This document shows, piece after piece, positions 60,829 to 64,000 of a stretch of 64,000 bases of DNA. Source of the DNA: Micromonospora polyrhachis (GTDB lineage: Bacteria; Actinomycetota; Actinomycetes; Mycobacteriales; Micromonosporaceae). The stretch lies in contig NZ_JACHJW010000001.1 in assembly GCF_014203835.1 (NCBI RefSeq), positions 2,170,001-2,234,000 of the forward strand, written 5' to 3'. Numbering within the stretch: position 1 is the first letter of the stretch; each line of letters starts with the position of its first letter. A program made the translations under genes and the position numbers. The notes beneath the pieces were generated by a model that did not search any database, had not been told where the DNA came from, and saw nothing but the letters and a program-made list of their open reading frames with translations.

Positions 60829-62382
60829 TCACTCCCACTCGATGGTGCCCGGCGGCTTGCTGGTCACGTCCAGCACCACCCGGTTGACCTCGGCCACCTC
60901 ATTCGTGATCCGGGTGGAGATCCGGGCGAGAAGGTCGTAGGGCAGCCGCGACCAGTCGGCCGTCATGGCATCCTCGCTGGAGACCGGACGCAGCACCACC
61001 GGATGCCCGTAGGTGCGGCCATCGCCCTGTACACCCACGCTGCGCACATCGGCCAGCAGCACCACCGGGAACTGCCACACGTCCCGGTCGAGGCCGGCGG
61101 CGGTCAGCTCCTGCCGGGCGATCAGGTCGGCGGCGCGCAGCAGGTCGAGACGCTCGCGGTCGACCGCACCGATGATCCGGATGGCCAGACCCGGGCCGGG
61201 GAACGGCTGCCGCCAGACCATCGCCTCGGGCAGGCCAAGCTCGATCCCGAGAGCCCGGACCTCGTCCTTGAAGAGGGTGCGCAGCGGCTCGATCAACGAG
61301 AACTGGAGATCGTCCGGCAGACCGCCGACATTGTGGTGGGACTTGATGTTGGCGGTTCCGGTCCCCCCGCCGGACTCGACCACGTCCGGGTAGAGCGTGC
61401 CCTGGACCAGGAACTCCACATCACCGGCGGCGGCGACCTCGCGGGCGGCGGCCTCGAAGACCCGGATGAACTCCCGTCCGATGATCTTCCGCTTCTGCTC
61501 CGGATCGGTCACGCCGGCCAACTCGCCGAGGAACCGGTCCTGCGCGTCGACCACCTTCAGCTTGATCCCGGTCGCCGCGACGTAGTCCTTCTCCACCTGC
61601 TCGGCCTCACCGGCCCGCAGCAGCCCGTGGTCGACGAAGACGCAGGTGAGCTGGTCACCGACCGCCTTGTGCACCAGCGCGGCGGCCACCGCCGAGTCCA
61701 CCCCGCCGGAGAGGCCGCAGATGACTTCCTTGTCGCCGACCCGGGACCGGATCTCGGCCACCTGCTCCTCGATGATGTTCGCCGGCGTCCAGGTCGGCTC
61801 GATCCCGGCGATGTCGTAGAGGAAGCGGGTCAGCATCTCCTGCCCGTGCGCGGTGTGCCCCACCTCGGGGTGGAACTGCACCCCGGCCCGGCGGCCGGCG
61901 AGATCCTCGAACGCCGCCACGGGTGCCCCGACCGACTCGGCGGTCACGGTAAACCCGGCGGGCGCTTCGGTCACACAGTCACCGTGGCTCATCCAGACCG
62001 GCAGCTCGGCGGGAAGTTCGCGCAGCAGCACGCCGGCCTCCGCCCGGGGCCGCAGCGGCGTACCGCCGAACTCCCGGTTACCGGTGTGTGCCACCGTGCC
62101 GCCCAGCGCCTGGGCCATCGCCTGGAAGCCGTAGCAGATACCGAAAACCGGTACGCCGGCCTCGAACAGGGCCGCATCCACCTGCGGTGCGCCAGGCGCG
62201 TAGACGCTGGCCGGGCCGCCGGAGAGGATGATCGCCGCCGGATCCTTCGCCAGCATCTCGGCGACCGGCATCGAGTGCGGCACGATCTCCGAGTAGACCC
62301 TCGCCTCGCGTACGCGTCGCGCGATGAGCTGGGCGTACTGGGCTCCGAAGTCGATCACGAGGACGGGGCGCGGAGTGCTCAT
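60829..62382 (-). CDS. guaA: GMP synthase (glutamine-hydrolysing)
   Basis: Converts XMP to GMP with glutamine and ATP. A 517-residue protein: N-terminal class I glutamine amidotransferase domain with catalytic Cys in [16 protein letters not shown] and His/Glu in [18 protein letters not shown] pyrophosphatase domain with the PP-loop [16 protein letters not shown]; and a C-terminal dimerisation domain with [15 protein letters not shown]-like helix, [12 protein letters not shown] and ending [18 protein letters not shown], the invariant GMP synthase C-terminus. ATG 62382 opens [16 protein letters not shown]. Divergent from the LCP gene. Confidence 0.98.
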   Translation of the reverse strand: MSTPRPVLVIDFGAQYAQLIARRVREARVYSEIVPHSMPVAEMLAKDPAAIILSGGPASVYAPGAPQVDAALFEAGVPVFGICYGFQAMAQALGGTVAHTGNREFGGTPLRPRAEAGVLLRELPAELPVWMSHGDCVTEAPAGFTVTAESVGAPVAAFEDLAGRRAGVQFHPEVGHTAHGQEMLTRFLYDIAGIEPTWTPANIIEEQVAEIRSRVGDKEVICGLSGGVDSAVAAALVHKAVGDQLTCVFVDHGLLRAGEAEQVEKDYVAATGIKLKVVDAQDRFLGELAGVTDPEQKRKIIGREFIRVFEAAAREVAAAGDVEFLVQGTLYPDVVESGGGTGTANIKSHHNVGGLPDDLQFSLIEPLRTLFKDEVRALGIELGLPEAMVWRQPFPGPGLAIRIIGAVDRERLDLLRAADLIARQELTAAGLDRDVWQFPVVLLADVRSVGVQGDGRTYGHPVVLRPVSSEDAMTADWSRLPYDLLARISTRITNEVAEVNRVVLDVTSKPPGTIEWE

Positions 62383-62524
62383 GGAGAAAGCGTACCGAGC
62401 GTGATGGGGGCACCCGCTCGCGGCTGTGCCACACCTCACCGGTGGCGCGACCCGGGGAATAGGTCGGTGATGTCAGGAAGGGCCACTTACCCCCGTACTC
62501 GTAACTCCTTGTAGGGGTAGCCGC

Positions 62525-62542
62525 GTTCTCTACACAGAGAAC
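62525..62542. promoter_or_regulatory. Inverted repeat in the guaA/LCP divergent region
   Basis: GTTCTC (62525-62530) and GAGAAC (62537-62542) flank TACACA. TTGTAG at 62509 lies 16 bases before TACACA, so the repeat would overlap the -10 of an LCP promoter. A stretch CAGGAAGGGCCACTT near 62475 looks like half of the dispersed hairpin element. Confidence 0.4.
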
Positions 62543-62647
62543 CCCCAGCATGTGCCCGGACCCGCAAAAGCGGCGATGCGGCCAGCCGATGACAGACCAC
62601 GCTGGGCGGCGCAGGCCGCAAGTAGTGCCACGGGAAAGGGTCGAAGG

Positions 62648-63802
62648 ATGACAGACACCGGGCAGGATCGGCCGGGCCACAGCCACCGGTGGCAACCCAA
62701 CAGACGGGCCCGCAGCCGACAGCTCGCGGTGATCGTCACGGTCGTCGCACTGCTGGCTGGCACCGCGTACGCGACCAGTGCGCTCCTCTCCGGCAGCGAC
62801 GACGGCCAGCCGTCCACCGATACCACCGCCTCGACCACATCTGGGCGGTCGACTCCATCAGCCAGCCCCACCCCGGAGCCCGGTGCCGGCATCACCGGAC
62901 CGCTCAACCTCCTCCTCGTCGGCGTCGACACCCGGGTCAGTGAACCGAGCTGGGAACCGCACGGCGACGCCGTACTCGTCATGCACATCCCGAAGGGACT
63001 GGACCGGGCGTACCTCTTCTCCCTCCCCCGCGACCTGGTGGTGGACATCCCGGCCTTCCCCAAGGCCGGCTTCTCCGGGGCACGGACAAAACTCACCCAC
63101 GCGATGAGCTACGGCAGCCGGGACCCGGCCGGCCGCAGGCCACCCAACACGGCCCAGGGTTTCGAACTGCTCGCCACCACCGTCAGCCGGTACACCGGGA
63201 TCAACCGGCTCGACGCCGGTGGCGTGCTCACCTTCGGCGGCTTCGACAACCTGGTGGACGCGGTCGGCGGCGTGGACCTCTACATCGACCAGCGGGTGGT
63301 GTCCCGGCACCGTCGACCGGACGGCACCCACCGAGCCAGCGGACCGGGCGGCTACGTCGGCCCGCAGATGGTCTACGAGAAGGGCCAGCGTCACCTGACC
63401 GGCTGGCAGGCGCTGGACTATGCGCGACAGCGCTACATCAACGGCGGCGACTACTCCCGCCAGCGCCACCATCAGCAACTTGTCAAGGCCGTCACCCGAA
63501 AGATCCTCAGCCAGGACCTGACCCGCGACCCCGCCCGGCTCGACCAGGTGATGAACGCCGTCGGCAGCGGCTTCACCTTCCAGGGAAACGGCCGACGCGT
63601 GGTCGACTTCGCGTTCGCGCTCAGTGGGCTGTCGGTCGAGGCGATGACCCTGGTCGAGTTGCCCGGACACTCGGTGAGTGACGGCAGCGGCTATCTGGGC
63701 GAGCAACTCGACGACGTCAGCCGACGGTTCATCGCCGAGTTGCGCGCCGGTCGGGTCGCGGACTTCCTGGCGGCCAATCCGACGCTCGTCGTACCGCGCT
63801 AG
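62648..63802 (+). CDS. LytR-CpsA-Psr family wall-polymer transferase
   Basis: A 384-residue membrane-anchored enzyme. A short basic cytoplasmic tail leads to one span (QLAVIVTVVALLAGTAYATSALL), then a Thr/Ser linker and the LCP domain (about residues 85-300): NLLLVGVDTRVSEPSWEPHGDAVLVMHI, FSLPRDLVVDIPAF (Arg pair for pyrophosphate), FDNLVDAVGGVDLYID, GWQALDYARQRY and GDYSRQRHHQQLVKAV. LCP proteins transfer teichoic-acid or arabinogalactan-type polymers from lipid carriers to peptidoglycan outside the membrane. ATG 62648 is the most sensible start; the open frame to 62552 lacks a site. Confidence 0.94.
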   Translation: MTDTGQDRPGHSHRWQPNRRARSRQLAVIVTVVALLAGTAYATSALLSGSDDGQPSTDTTASTTSGRSTPSASPTPEPGAGITGPLNLLLVGVDTRVSEPSWEPHGDAVLVMHIPKGLDRAYLFSLPRDLVVDIPAFPKAGFSGARTKLTHAMSYGSRDPAGRRPPNTAQGFELLATTVSRYTGINRLDAGGVLTFGGFDNLVDAVGGVDLYIDQRVVSRHRRPDGTHRASGPGGYVGPQMVYEKGQRHLTGWQALDYARQRYINGGDYSRQRHHQQLVKAVTRKILSQDLTRDPARLDQVMNAVGSGFTFQGNGRRVVDFAFALSGLSVEAMTLVELPGHSVSDGSGYLGEQLDDVSRRFIAELRAGRVADFLAANPTLVVPR

Positions 63803-63818
63803 ACCCCCATGAGGGGCA

Positions 63819-63869
63819 GGCAGGGGCCCCTGCCAAGGCGGAAGGCGATAGGAAGGGGCCTCCTAACAC
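63819..63869. repeat. Dispersed hairpin element, copy 6
   Basis: GGCAGGGGCCCCTGCC (63819-63834) is a perfect palindrome; AGGCGGAAGGCGAT and then AGGAAGGGGCCTCC follow, ending in the CTAACACC tail. The stop codon of the GMC gene (63863-63865) falls inside this tail. It lies between convergent genes and could end both transcripts. Confidence 0.8.
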
Positions 63870-64000
63870 CCGAGTGGGGTGTGCGGTGCCACCGGGGCGA
63901 TACGGGCATACGGCCCGTCGGGGGCCGGCCGAGGGTCCGGGTCACCCCGATTGGGCCAGAACGACATCGCCCGCTCGGCCTGGGCGGTGATGGTCAGGGA
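63863..64000 (-). CDS. GMC-family oxidoreductase, C-terminal end only
   Basis: The minus-strand frame from the window edge to TAG at 63863-63865 gives 45 residues, ITAQAERAMSFWPNRGDPDPRP then a short tail. ITAQAERAMSFWPN with the following GDPDPRP is typical of the C-terminus of actinobacterial GMC (cholesterol-oxidase-like) flavoenzymes, which often lie next to guaA. Start, FAD-binding region and substrate are beyond the window. Confidence 0.75.
   Translation of the reverse strand, partial: SLTITAQAERAMSFWPNRGDPDPRPAPDGPYARIAPVAPHTPLGC

Noticed and set aside
1-64000. CRISPR arrays, tRNA or rRNA genes, transposases, phage genes
   Set aside because: Looked for on both strands; the short tandem repeats found have no spacers, and no RNA gene or recombinase motif was seen.

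Overview
The window is typical high-GC actinobacterial chromosome. Gene content (NADP-isocitrate dehydrogenase, cobalamin-binding mutase subunit, PspC-domain proteins, M23 endopeptidases, an LCP protein, a DUF6350 protein beside purN/purH) and recurrent intergenic hairpins built on GGAAGGGGCCCTTCC point to the Micromonosporaceae (Micromonospora or a near relative). The genus call is inference. I see no rRNA, tRNA, CRISPR array, insertion sequence, prophage or biosynthetic cluster; this is housekeeping chromosome with small accessory patches.

Left part (1-15 kb): the 5' part of a very large unrecognised gene; an AbiEi-like/DUF559 protein; an S66 LD-carboxypeptidase; PEP carboxylase; a four-gene ABC exporter operon (ATPase-permease-ATPase-permease); a fusion of a degenerate ATP sulfurylase with APS kinase; and isocitrate dehydrogenase. 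Middle-left (15-30 kb): a secreted S8 protease; a two-component system divergent from a lipoprotein / HlyD-like adaptor / MacB-like ABC operon; a VOC protein; malate dehydrogenase; FolD; a lipoprotein; and the overlapping purN-purH pair. Middle (30-44 kb): a dispanin and a DUF4190 protein with look-alike 5' ends; DUF6350; sucC-sucD; a B12-binding subunit; two M23 peptidases; PcrA helicase; a secreted 5'-nucleotidase; and chorismate mutase behind what reads as a complete transcription attenuator. Right part (44-64 kb): a complete oligopeptide ABC importer; a PIG-L deacetylase; a PspC-type histidine kinase/LuxR regulator pair divergent from PspC-type membrane proteins; convergent psd and pssA (phosphatidylethanolamine synthesis); two tandem double-Nudix genes; another PspC protein; guaA; an LCP transferase; and the 3' end of a GMC oxidoreductase.

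Several central pathways meet here: the TCA cycle and anaplerosis (ppc, icd, mdh, sucCD), purines and one-carbon metabolism (purN, purH, folD, guaA), and envelope functions (M23, LCP, S66, PspC, psd/pssA).

The most interesting signal is at 43346-43545. A short reading frame with Tyr-Phe-Tyr-Tyr codons, apparently on a leaderless transcript, is followed by mutually exclusive antiterminator and terminator helices just before the chorismate mutase gene. Next are a family of six dispersed hairpin elements with a conserved loop and one clear compensatory change, and a sensor kinase gene whose only good ribosome binding site precedes an ATC codon.
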